Under the pieces are notes generated by a model that was not told where the DNA came from, ran no database searches, and saw only the letters and a program-made list of their open reading frames with translations. Of a DNA stretch of 64,000 nt, positions 25,800-36,424 are shown in pieces. Source of the stretch: Aphelocoma coerulescens (lineage: Eukaryota > Chordata > Aves > Passeriformes > Corvidae); assembly GCF_041296385.1 (NCBI RefSeq), contig NC_091014.1, positions 12,933,578 through 12,997,577 on the forward strand. The letters run 5' to 3'. Numbering within the stretch: the stretch's first letter is position 1; each line of letters begins with the position of its first letter. Position numbers and translations under genes: made by a program.

Positions 25800-26054
25800 A
25801 GTAAGAGGCTGATAGATATATCAGTCTTGTTTAACTTATTCATCCATGGTCTGGGTGAAAGGACAGAGTGTGCCCTCAGCAAGTTTGCTGATACAAAACT
25901 GGGAGGAGAGGCTGATACACCTGAAAGCTCTGCTGGCCAGACCTGGGCGGTCTGGAGAGTTGAGAGGAGAGGGACTTAATGAAGTTTGAACAGGCAGGTG
26001 GAAGGTCCTGCAGCGAGGGAGGAAGAACCCCAAGCACCAGCACGGGCTGGGGCT
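25800..26054 (+). mobile_element. CR1 LINE, 5' portion left of the LTR insertion
   Basis: ACTTATTCATCCATGGTCTG, GTGCCCTCAGCAAGTTTGCT and CTGATACAAAACTGGGAGG match the CR1 reverse-transcriptase region in sense orientation. The copy has internal indels and no intact frame. It stops at GGGGCT (26049-26054), where the LTR begins, and resumes at 26659. The left edge could be a few dozen bases further left. Confidence 0.8.
26049..26054. repeat. Target-site duplication GGGGCT, left copy
   Basis: The six bases GGGGCT before the LTR are repeated at 26659-26664 after it. Removing the LTR and one copy restores the CR1 consensus, where a GGGGGCTGACCTG-like stretch is expected. Six-base duplications are usual for retroviruses of the beta/alpha (class II) type. 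Confidence 0.75.
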
Positions 26055-26658
26055 TGTTGTAGCCACTGAGCCAGCGATTGTGATGGCTGAGGGGCCAAGG
26101 AGCCCTGAAATAGCAGGGGTCTGCTGGTGGCCCGATTTCGAGGTTTAAGAACATGCCCTGACCTCATGGTGAGAAAAGAGAAGCCTCTCCTGTCAGACTC
26201 AGTGCTGCTCTGCAGACTTGGTTTGTCTGAATGGCTTGTACCCCTGGATGCCTCCAGACCTTCCCCATTGGCTCCCTTACCCTAGGCCCGCCTTTGTACC
26301 CCCCCCTGTGCCCTCAGATCTTTGGTCCTGCTCCCCTACATAATTCTCGCCCCGCTCCCCTACATAAACCCCTGACCCTGCCTGGTCCTCTCTCTTTGGT
26401 CTCTGGATTCCCTTTGGGGCTGGATGCAATAAACCATCCTCTGTGGAATGCCTTGTGGGAGAGCCCTCCTGACTCTTGGCTTCTGGGAACGCTGAGCTGT
26501 CCGGCTTGGGTGTGGGGTGAGAGTCGGTGCCCACGGCCGCGCGGGTGTGAGGAGCAAGCTTGCTGGAGCGCTGTACTGCACCCACTGGAATGATCCCATT
26601 GCCAGGGACGTTCCAGGGAAACACAGCTACCCTTCACAAACCCACATACAGTGTGTTA
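26055..26658 (+). mobile_element. Solo LTR of an endogenous retrovirus, nested in CR1
   Basis: The 604-bp block begins TGTTGTAGCC and ends GTGTTA, flanked by GGGGCT on both sides. Inside are an inverted CCAAT box (ATTGG near 26267), two copies of GCTCCCCTACATAA (26330-26343 and 26354-26367) that could act as TATA boxes, and AATAAA at 26428-26433, about 60 bp downstream. This is the usual U3-R-U5 layout. It is far richer in GC than the surroundings. No gag, pol or env sequence is present, so it is a solo LTR left by recombination. The 120-codon frame inside it is not a gene. The orientation is set by the AATAAA signal. Confidence 0.78.
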
Positions 26659-27320
26659 GGGGCTGACTTGTGGAAAGCAGCTCTGTGGAGAAGGACCTGG
26701 GGGTCCTGCTAGACAACAAGCTGTCCATGAGCTGGCATGGTGTCCTTGTTGCCAAGAAGGACAGTGGTATCCTGGGGAGCATTAGGAAGAGCATTGCTAG
26801 CAGGTCAAGGGAGGTGGTCCTGTCCCTCTACTCAGCCCTAGTGAGGCCACATCTGGAGTGCTGTGCCCAGTTCTTGGCTCCTCCATAGAAGAAAGACCTG
26901 AAACTACTGGGGAGGGCCCAGTGAAGCACTAAGAGGATGGTTAGTGAACAGGAACATCTGTTTGAGAGGAAAGGCTGAGGGAGATGTTCTGCCTGGAGAA
27001 GAGGTGGCTGAGAGGAGCTCTTACCATTGCATAAAAATATCTTAAGAGTGGGTGTCAAGAGAGTAGAGCCAGAAATGGGCATTTGGTACAAACTAAAACA
27101 CAAAAAGTTCATTCTGAAAAGCTTATTTCCTTTGAAGGTGACTGCGCACTGGACCCGGCCCCCTGAAAGGTGGTGAAGTGTCCTTCTCCAGAGATATTCA
27201 AAACCCACCTGACTCAGTCATGTGCAATTTGCTCTGGGTGAGCCTGCTTTACCAGGAGGCTGAACGATGTGACCTCCAGAGGTCCCTTCAAACACCAGCC
27301 TTTCTGTGTTTCTGTGATAT
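26659..27320 (+). mobile_element. CR1 LINE, 3' portion right of the LTR insertion
   Basis: It contains GAGAAGGACCTGGGGGTCCT, GTCAAGGGAGGTGGTCCTGT, CTCTACTCAGCCCTAGTGAG, GATATTCAAAACCCACCTGA and CCAGAGGTCCCTTCAAAC, all in the order of a sense CR1. A 72-codon frame (26670-26888) keeps the recognisable end of the reverse-transcriptase ORF (EKDLGVLLDNKLSMS, LYSALVRPHLE). It ends near TTCTGTGTTTCTGTGATAT. It continues the piece at 25800-26054. Confidence 0.9.
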
Positions 27321-29229
27321 ATGGTGTTAAAAGGAGTATCTGTACTCAGCAACTGCTCTGGGTTTGTGTACAGCTGACCCAAGCATATGGACACTCAGGT
27401 GTAATGACATAAAATTTGTTCTCTGTTCTGTGACATGAAGGTGTGGTAAAGATATTAATTTGAATCATGGAGAGCAAAAGTGGGTGATTTTTATCAATTA
27501 GAAATACTGATATAGAGAAAAACGTAAATTTATAGTTATCATTAAGTTTCTGAAAGCAGACCTTATCCACTTTCTAAATGAAAAGATTTCTTTGAAATCA
27601 TTTTTTCTTTTAATTTTTCTATTTAATTTCTCTTTAATGAGCTAAGAGCTGATCATTGCACAATTAACTACCTTCTGGGAAAGCATCAGCTGCTACATGC
27701 CAATTCTGGGTCAGTTCATGCTGTAAAGCCATAAATATCTGAGTGAGATTTAGGAGGAGAGATTAATGACTTCGAATAGCATAGAAGCTTTGGTGCTCTC
27801 AGGATTCACATCTTCCCCAAGTCGTGAGATTTTGAAAAATACACCACAGAAAAGTTGCATCCCATTGTGAGATCTTTTGTTAGGTAAGGTTTCTGCAGCA
27901 TTGCTGCTCTCTGCTAGATTATTTTGAGTCTAGAATTATGCCTTCTGCCTTGGAAGGATTTAATTTATCTTAAGGTAGACATCCAACTATATCACTCCTG
28001 AGTATCACATTTTGCATGACTTGATAGTATTGGAGAAAAAGACCCTATATGTCTTTTGAAGGGCTGTGTGGTTTGTATAAATATAAATTCATACTTATTA
28101 ATTTCCCATATTTTCAACAGTTAAAAAAAATGTATTAATCCCTGTTTACAATATTTTTTTCCCTTGCAGTCTCATACATTGTGTAGTCTGAGAGAACCAA
28201 GAAATGAATTGTTCTGCAAAGGGGCAGCTTGTTTTCTATGCTCACTTCTAGCAAGAACAATGGGTTTCTTGGGAAAAAAAGCCACTAACCCAAGTCTTCC
28301 ATATAGCCTGCTAATATTAAATGCTGCTCAGGTAACTCAGCGTTTTGAAATAAGTGGATTGAATTCTCTGCAAAGTCTCATCCAGGCACATGCTGCCACT
28401 GTTCAGTATGTACATATGCTTGGAGAACAGCTCATGGTGAATTCTTAAAAGAAGCATTAATAGATTAGTAAAAATTTTTAAGGGTGATAGAAACATTTAC
28501 CACCAGTCAGGTGATCTGGGACTTCCTTTAAAAGGTTACATTATTAAATGCTCTGCTTAGATAAAAATAAAACAGCAAAGATGCAATTTAAGGAAAAAAA
28601 ACATTATATGTTAACAAAACCCTACTGAAATTCCAGACAGGGGAGGTTTCTTCCCAAGAAGAGACCTGCCATGCTGGGAGAGAGCAAGTAGCCACACAAC
28701 TCCATGCTGTCCCTTGGCCATGACCAGTGACAGAGAGGACAGCACCTACAGTAGACAGGATTTTTCCCAGGCGTCACCTCAGCTTTCACAGCCAAGACTT
28801 TCTGATTTCATCAGCAATGGGTCCACTCCTGTAAATTGGTCTAATCCCTTTTTGAATGCTTTTATTCTTCTGCCCCTCCAGAAGGTTGCCCCAGCTTCTC
28901 TTTCCCAAGCTGTAGACAGTGAGTTCTTCGACAACTCCATTGAGCAGAGTCTGTTTTCTGCTTCTGACTTCCAAGCTTCCCTTCTCTGAATCTTTGTGAA
29001 TTCATTGCTATGATTTTTGAGATAAGGATACTGAAACTATCAGCAATACTCAGAATTTAGGTGCACAGCAGTAACTAGCAATAGTTTGTTTCATTTGCTA
29101 TTTTTTTCTCTCAGTGTCATATTGACTTTTTCAATGAGTTTATGTTTTTAGAGAAGTAGGTGCACATTTCAAGGTCTCTTGAGTAATAATAATTAATTTA
29201 GGGCTCAGCTCTGCTTAATCTTACGCAGG

Positions 29230-29385
29230 GTTATTTTTTCCTTACATGCATCATCCTGCATTTCTTTTCATGAGAATCTTGTCTGCCACTTCAGTCAACC
29301 CACTCCCTACTGACAATTTACAACTCTTCCACACTTGTTTTAGATGTGACCATTCTGAATGATAAAAAATTCTCCATTATGGAAA
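29230..29385 (-). mobile_element. Old CR1/L3-type LINE fragment, antisense
   Basis: TTACATGCATCATCCTGCAT, CTTGTCTGCCACTTCAGTC, CAACTCTTCCACACTTG and TTTTAGATGTGACCATTCTG follow the order seen in the antisense strand of ancient amniote CR1/L3 elements, as I recall them. It is strongly diverged. The match may extend left toward 29090. Confidence 0.55.
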
Positions 29386-32191
29386 TGCGCAGTTCATTTC
29401 TACCTTTGCTCCTGAGCTTTTACGTAATTAATCCCCTATGAAAGTAGCTCCTTCTTATCCCTTCAAAGTAAATATTTCACCACCAAAAGCTCTCTCTAAA
29501 AATTGAAAGTTTTCTAACATATTTTAACATGGTTGTTTTTTTATGAACATCAGATAATGCACATCAGATAATCTGCATCCCTTAGAAGCACTCATGCTTG
29601 TAAATAAAGCCTTAAATAAATCCTCCCTTCCCAAGAAAGCAGTTGGGACCATGGCAGCCAGGATATTGTGGCTTAGGAGGGCTCTCAGGCAGAGTTCCAC
29701 TGGGAAGACAAGCAAAGAACAGAAACTCCTCAGGATGATATTACTGGGAGGGAAGGAGCCAGGAGATAATCTTCTCCTCATATTATCCAGAAAGGTGCAT
29801 AAACCGGTTTCTGCTGAGTGGCCATGAGCTCCATTAGTAAATCACTAGATTTGCCCATAAAACCCTATAGAGCGTAACATGTAACCTTGAATCCAACAGA
29901 GATTCAGATTCCTTCTGCAAAATCTTCCCACACCCTGCTTTGCAGCAAGATCAAATGGTAACACATGGCACCAATACAGCCTGAGAAGAGGAGCATTAAA
30001 TCCTCAAATACCAAAGGGGAGTAGAAAAGGTACCTTGACAGACACCAGCTTTGTTATGATGGTCACCTACCGTCTGATGGTTGATCCCTTCATAACACGA
30101 CAGAGTGAAGGGAGTTCAGGGATACCAGAACATTTAGAGTAGACATCTTTATCAGGAAGGCAAAGGCCATTACGCTTAAAGGGAAGAAGAACACCAGGAT
30201 CCTCCTCTTTCCCCCTCCTTTCCCTTTTCCCAGGATTTGGATCCAAATTAGACTCTCGTGGCTCTCCCACCTCCAGCTTTGATTTCAGCAGACATCTCAA
30301 ACATGCAGACATCTGCTCTATTCACTTGTCAGGTACAAGAAGTCCAACCAAAATTTTTTCTGGCAAATTAATAGGACTTCCCACACCCCCCCCCCACCCA
30401 CCGTCCCACACCCCTTACTATTGAAATGATGTCTCTACTTAAATATTTAGGGTAGCAAAAACATCTTTAGGGTTAGAAATGGCAAGCATGGAAATTTCAG
30501 CTGTGGCATCTCTGCCATATTTTCCCTTCTTTCTTACTACCAAATTTCTTGTTTTTTACATAAGACAGTCTCATTTTCAGATCTCCACTAATATATAGTA
30601 AAGACATGACAATTTCAGACAGATCTTTTATTACCTATGCCAGAATCAGGCATGTTTTTGTATTAGTTTAAATGATTCCTGGTGATGCTTTAAGACTGAT
30701 TTGATGAAAAAGGCTCTGTGTGAACATAAACTGTGTAAGAGTCAAGTTACTCTTTTATTTGTTTTCTCACAGATATGTATATATGGCAGTTACACATCTG
30801 CAATAAGGGCAAAAATAAACACAATTTTTGTAGAAAGTGTGGCTATACATATTTAACATATTTTAAAACATAGAAATGTTTAGACATTGTGACATAAATT
30901 AGGTGCTTATTTCCTAAGCAACAAGACATTTCTGAAGTACACTAGTTGTGTCTCTATTACTAAAGCCATGTTTTAATTTATATTCTTGTGTGAACTGTAG
31001 TGGTAAAGAAGCATGCAGTTTGATTATGGCTTGCACATCAGTGTACTCACTTATATTTTCAGTTTTCAGAAAATTAATTTTTAACACTGTAAACAACATC
31101 CACACTAGAAACAAAAGTCACTTCAAGGTATGTTTATTGTGACTTTATATCAGATGTGCAGTCTATGTTAGTCACCAAAACCTTCAGTAAATGTTAATCA
31201 GGCTGCTGAGAAATTTGTTCTGCAGCAATGTATTCTGAACACATCTCTTGTTAGAGCTTTGGTTTCTGTAAGCATTGATAGCCTACATATTTCCCAAAAA
31301 GTGTTTGAACAATCTTTCATGTTTCCAAGTTCTCTGTAGATAATAAAATGTTAAGGTCATATTATTTTTGAAAAAAAGAAACACACTGTTTTTAAACACC
31401 AGTTTAAAGGTGGATAGTGGGGCTGAGCTGCTTTGTGCTAAGTTTTCCAAGACTGAAGTGTGGGACTGCAGAGAAATACTCTAACACCATTAGGATATTA
31501 ATAGACTATATAGTCAAATTTAATTGTGATAAGCATTTTTATGAGTAGTTGGGAGAAAGGAAAGTAGCGTGCTCTTTAGGGAGCCTAGAGAAAACAGTCA
31601 GCTATAGCATATGCATTTAGTTAAAAACCAGAGGATAATAGAGTAGAAACACTGGGCAAAAACATCAAGAATAATATTTAGAAAATTCAGTCAAAGATGA
31701 GGGAAAAGACAGAACAAGAGCATGGATGGAGTAAACAGAAAGGTGAAGAACAAAAGGAGAAGGTTTGTTCTGTAATGTTTTGAGAAGGGGGCTGAGATGT
31801 TTTGATGTAGTACATGTCTATGTACTCATAGTTAACTGTCAATTCAGTTCTATTCATTTATTATTCATATCTAATTAGAGAGCTGCACATCTCAATAAAT
31901 CCTCAGTATTATTTCTACTTATCAATAAACACATTTGAGTGGAGGAGAAAAATTTCATGTACCCTGGGTATTTTCAGTAATGCTTTTTTGTATATAAAAT
32001 AAATAATGTTTTTAGTGCCTCTATTGCAACATACAAATCAAGAAATTCTGTAAACCAGGATGTGGGAGACAATTTATGACTGCAACTTATTGTGCAAATT
32101 TATCCCCTTTCCCTCTTTTAATGTCTTATTGTTTTCCTGGTCTTCTTATTAGGTTGTTTCATGCCAGGTTTGAAAAATAGCCAAATTATAA

Positions 32192-32683
<492 letters not shown>

Positions 32684-33814
32684 TAAATTATGTCACCACT
32701 TGAAAGAGCATCTTTTGTTCTCCTTCCTCAGCTGTAACATGCAGCACACCAGAATCACGAGCTCAGAACTAGCTTGGATAGGCTCTGAATTCTTGAAAAG
32801 GTTTCAAGTTATGAAAAGGATATTTAAAGCAAACCTGGAGAAACCTGAAAGAGAGAGAGAAAGAGGATGTTAATGTCTTTTGTAAGAATTGTCTTCTGCA
32901 TGGAAAAGCACTCTACAAGAGAGCCAAGTTTTGAGTCCGCTCCCTTATATCTTGCTATAAGCCAAGTCAAAGTTTGACAAAGTGATTCACAAAAGACTGC
33001 AATGGCTGTCACCAGGCATGTTCAGCTACCAGCTACGTGTGACAAAAAGTGATGTGAAAGAAGAGTTCAGATTAGGCAGTTTTCTCCATCACCATCATAT
33101 AGTGATACATCACTGTAAATGCACAAGGCAGGAAGAACTGAACCCTGAATTATCTCATTTGTAGGGTGAGGGTAGGGGGATAGACTCATTATTCTGGTCA
33201 TTACTCCACATCTAATCAGTGAAGATCTTTTGATGTTGGTTCCATGGGGTTTGGGGTTGATTTCAGGGCTTTTTTTAGTTTAACAATGTGCTGCACTGGT
33301 GCATGAATTGTACCACATTAATGAGACCATGTCTTTATATCTCAGCAACAAATACCAGTAGAGCTGGGAATGACACACAGAAAGTAATGGAATTACTTAA
33401 TTATCCTTGGTCCAGTTAGATGACCTTCACCTTCTGCTGCTGCATCCAGCAATGGACAGGGAAATAGTCTGACACTGGTCATGGATTTCAACTGAAGGAA
33501 CTCATCTACTCTGTTAAATGAATTCAGTGAAGGGAAAAGCACAAACATACACACATTTAGAATTCACATCAATTAGCATCTGTGTAATTACTGGAGGTCA
33601 GCTTTGCAAGCATCTAAAACAAGTGTGATACTTCATATAGTCCCTGAAGTATGTTTAAGCCTCTCTGGTATCCAGGTTAAATAACATCATTAATAGTTCA
33701 GTGTTAGAGATGGATACATTAAACTAGAAGGAAAGCAGAGGTGCAGCTGAGTTGCAGTGCTACAAGATGTTCTCAGGTGCTAGTGGTGAGAAAGGATCTG
33801 TGCTCAAGGCACAG

Positions 33815-33900
33815 CTTCCCTGTGTGACTGTGTGACACTGGACACCTCATTTGCCTTCTGATATTAGCTTCCCAGCTTATAAAAATTGGGAAAAAACCTA
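33815..33900 (+). mobile_element. Possible MIR-like SINE/L2 relic
   Basis: TGTGTGACTGTGTGACACTG, then ACCTCATTTGCCTTCTG and CCCAGCTTATAAAAATTGGG, resembles the core and tail of MIR/L2 elements (GTGTGACCTTGGGCAAGTCAC…CTCATCTGTAAAATGGGG). It is short and diverged, so it may be chance. Confidence 0.35.
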
Positions 33901-35089
33901 ATACGTCTGTAATATACTTTCAGGTAAAAAATACCATAAAAATGTGAAGCAGTTTTAGAAGCAGCTCATGATTTGACCAGTTCATCCCTAGTTATGAGAG
34001 TAATGTAGAAATGAGGGACAACATTTCCAATCTTCCTCTCTAAAACTTGCAAGACAAAAGAGACTCACAGATGCAAAATGGGCAATTATGGCCTTAAGCA
34101 TAGTTATTAGACAGAGAAGTATTGCTTGTGCCTGCATGAAGAGTGTTTTAAGTGCAAATATACAAGCTTTTTTTGACAATTAATTCTAAATTGAAAATAT
34201 TTTTAATAAAGTAGCCAAAATTTTTATAATAATTGTGAGCCTAAATTAGATAATTAGAGAGCCATTAGGAATGTGCAGCCATATGGAAAAACTCACATGT
34301 TAAAAATTTAAAAATAAAACAATTAAAAATTAAAACTAGATTTAGATTCAAGTGTAAAACTAGGCAAGATCTGTATCGTGTAGCTATTGCTGTTAGGGAT
34401 GTTCAGCCATATGTGTGTCTATTTAGGTTATTTTGCACCATGCCACACTGGCCTCCCTCCTTCTGTTGCAAGCAGGAATAAAAAAAATATAATGTTTGCC
34501 TTTGCTGTTCATAATGCAGGAACTTCTACAGAGCTTTGTCCTCCTGTGGGCAGAGTCTCTCTCATTTATGCTTCCTAATAGGTAAATAATGAACAACAGG
34601 ACTGTGCTAGTATGTTGGAAGAAATATATTTGATATGAGTTCAGTGCCAAATGTGTCTTCCCCCAAGTCCAGCAGGAAGGCTGAATGAAGATTGGCATCC
34701 TTTATTTGTAACAAAGCAGTGAAACCATATTTCCTATGCCAATCTCCCTGTCTTTTTGTATTTTGTGTTGTTTGGAAAGAAGAATTCTGGTTTTCTGCAC
34801 TGTTCCTATGTGAAACCCTGGTCATTTGACACAATACACTGAAATAAAACATTGATTTAAATAGTTAGTCAGAATTTATTGAGATTGGGTTTACTGTTTT
34901 ACTGTTCACGGTCCCCAAAAATTTAAAAAGACAGGACACTCTTGATGAGCTCACAGAAAGCAGGAGCTAACATAAGGACACCAGTGTTTTAACTTTTGTG
35001 ACAGGTCTATCATCCCAAACAGTGGAGAAAGCAGTAAAATGCTTTCATTCTCTCAAAATTATTTTTTTTTCTAAGTGGAAAGCATTTCA

Positions 35090-35940
35090 AATATCTAGTA
35101 GCTGTGCTAAGGCACATGGAGGACAGGGAGGTGATTCAGGATAGTCAGCACAGCTTCACCAAGGGTAAGTCCTGCCTGACCAACCTAGTGGCCTTCTACA
35201 GTGGAGTAACTACATCAATGGACAATGGACGAGGGAGGAGCTGTGGATCTCACCTATCTAGACTTCTGTGAGGCCTTTAACATGGTGCCCCACAATATCC
35301 TTCTCTCTAAATTGGAGAGAGATTAATTTGATGGGGGGGGACTGTTTAATGGATGATCAGGTTGAGGGAGGTGAATCTGCCCTTCTACTCTGCTCTCGTG
35401 AGACCCTACCTGGAGCTCTGAATCCAGCTGTGGGGTCCTCTGGATCTGTTTGAACCAGTCCAAAAGAGGATCATGAAGATAATCAGAGGGCTGGATCATC
35501 TCTCACATGAGGAGAGGCTGAGAGAGTTGGTGTTATTCAGCCTGGAGAAGAGAAAGCTCCAAGGAGATCTTATTGTGGCCTTGCAGTACTTAAAGGGGGC
35601 TTATAAGAAATATGGGGACAGATTTTTTGCAGGGCTTGTTGTGATAGAGCAAGAGGTCTTAGAGCTTTGAACTAAAGAGTAGATCCAGACAAATATAAAA
35701 AAGAGATTTTTTTTTTTCTGATGAGGGTAATGAAATGCTGGAACAGGTTGCCCAGGGAGGTGGTAGATGCCCCATCCTGGCATTCCTGTCAAAATTTAAG
35801 TCCAGGTTGGACAGGGCTCTGAGCAGCTTGGCCTTCTTGAAGATGTCCCTGTTCATTTCAGGGGGGTTGGACTAGATAACCTTAAAGTGTTCTTTCCAGG
35901 CCAGACTATTCTATGATTCTCTCATTCTGTCATTCTATGA
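35090..35940 (+). mobile_element. CR1 LINE, sense, internally deleted
   Basis: The left part (AGCACAGCTTCACCAAGGGT, CTTCTGTGAGGCCTTTAACA) is the middle of the CR1 reverse-transcriptase ORF. The right part (GAGGAGAGGCTGAGAGAG, GGTTGCCCAGGGAGGTGGTA, TTGGACTAGATAACC) is the 3' end, closing with several ATTCTATGATTCT-type repeats. They meet around 35355-35370 with several hundred bases of the usual ORF missing between. The frame is broken. A G8 run lies near 35332. Confidence 0.9.
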
Positions 35941-36249
35941 TCAGTATTTCTATGCTTTAAAAGAATATGTGGAACATGGAAGTAATTTCCCTTGTTCGGT
36001 TGTGTTTTAAATAATGACGGTGTCAACCAGAATTATAGAAGTGACCAAGATTTCGGATCCCACAGACTATCAAAAGGAGACCATTACATTCAAATGTCTT
36101 AAAATCTAATTATAACCTGAGAGAGCAAAAGCAACAAAGCATAAATTTGCAGAGGTAGTGTGTGACCAAAAATTATTATTGTGTACCTTTGCCCTTTATT
36201 AAATGCTGCACTGTGACAGGTCTTTAATCTCCATCTCCCCATTATGCAG

Positions 36250-36424
36250 AGCTGAACAGCCCAGCCTCAGCGCCCAGCTCGGAGAAGCAGAGCCCCATGG
36301 CCCAGCAGCACAGCCCCATGGCCCAGCAGAGTCCCCTGGCGCAGCAGAGCCCCGTGGCCCAGCACAGCCCCGTGGCCCAGCCTCCACCTCCACAGCCCCT
36401 CCAGCCACAGGGACACGAGAACAG
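36250..36424 (+). CDS. MAGI2: MAGI2 window exon 5: SP-x-AQQ repeat linker
   Basis: The exon is 175 bp: two bases, 57 codons, two bases. After LNSPASAPSSEKQ the protein is a tandem repeat, SPMAQQH, SPMAQQ, SPLAQQ, SPVAQH, SPVAQ, followed by a poly-Pro/Gln stretch and QGHEN. It is likely disordered, and the Pro-rich run could serve SH3 or WW partners. The DNA repeat has an 18-bp unit (36291-36380). The exon is much richer in GC than the surrounding intron. The acceptor is ATTATGCAG. The donor AACAG/GTTTTT is poor, yet the phase (AG + T making Ser) joins perfectly to exon 6, so the boundary is believed. Confidence 0.92.
36291..36380 (+). repeat. Coding minisatellite, 18-bp unit, in exon 5
   Basis: Five imperfect copies of AGCCCCxTGGCCCAGCAG encode SP-(M/L/V)-AQ-(Q/H). 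Unit lengths are 21, 18, 18, 18 and about 15 bp, all multiples of three. Confidence 0.85.

Noticed and set aside
26231..26637. Several open frames of 79-120 codons on both strands
   Set aside because: They lie inside the solo LTR, which does not code for protein.
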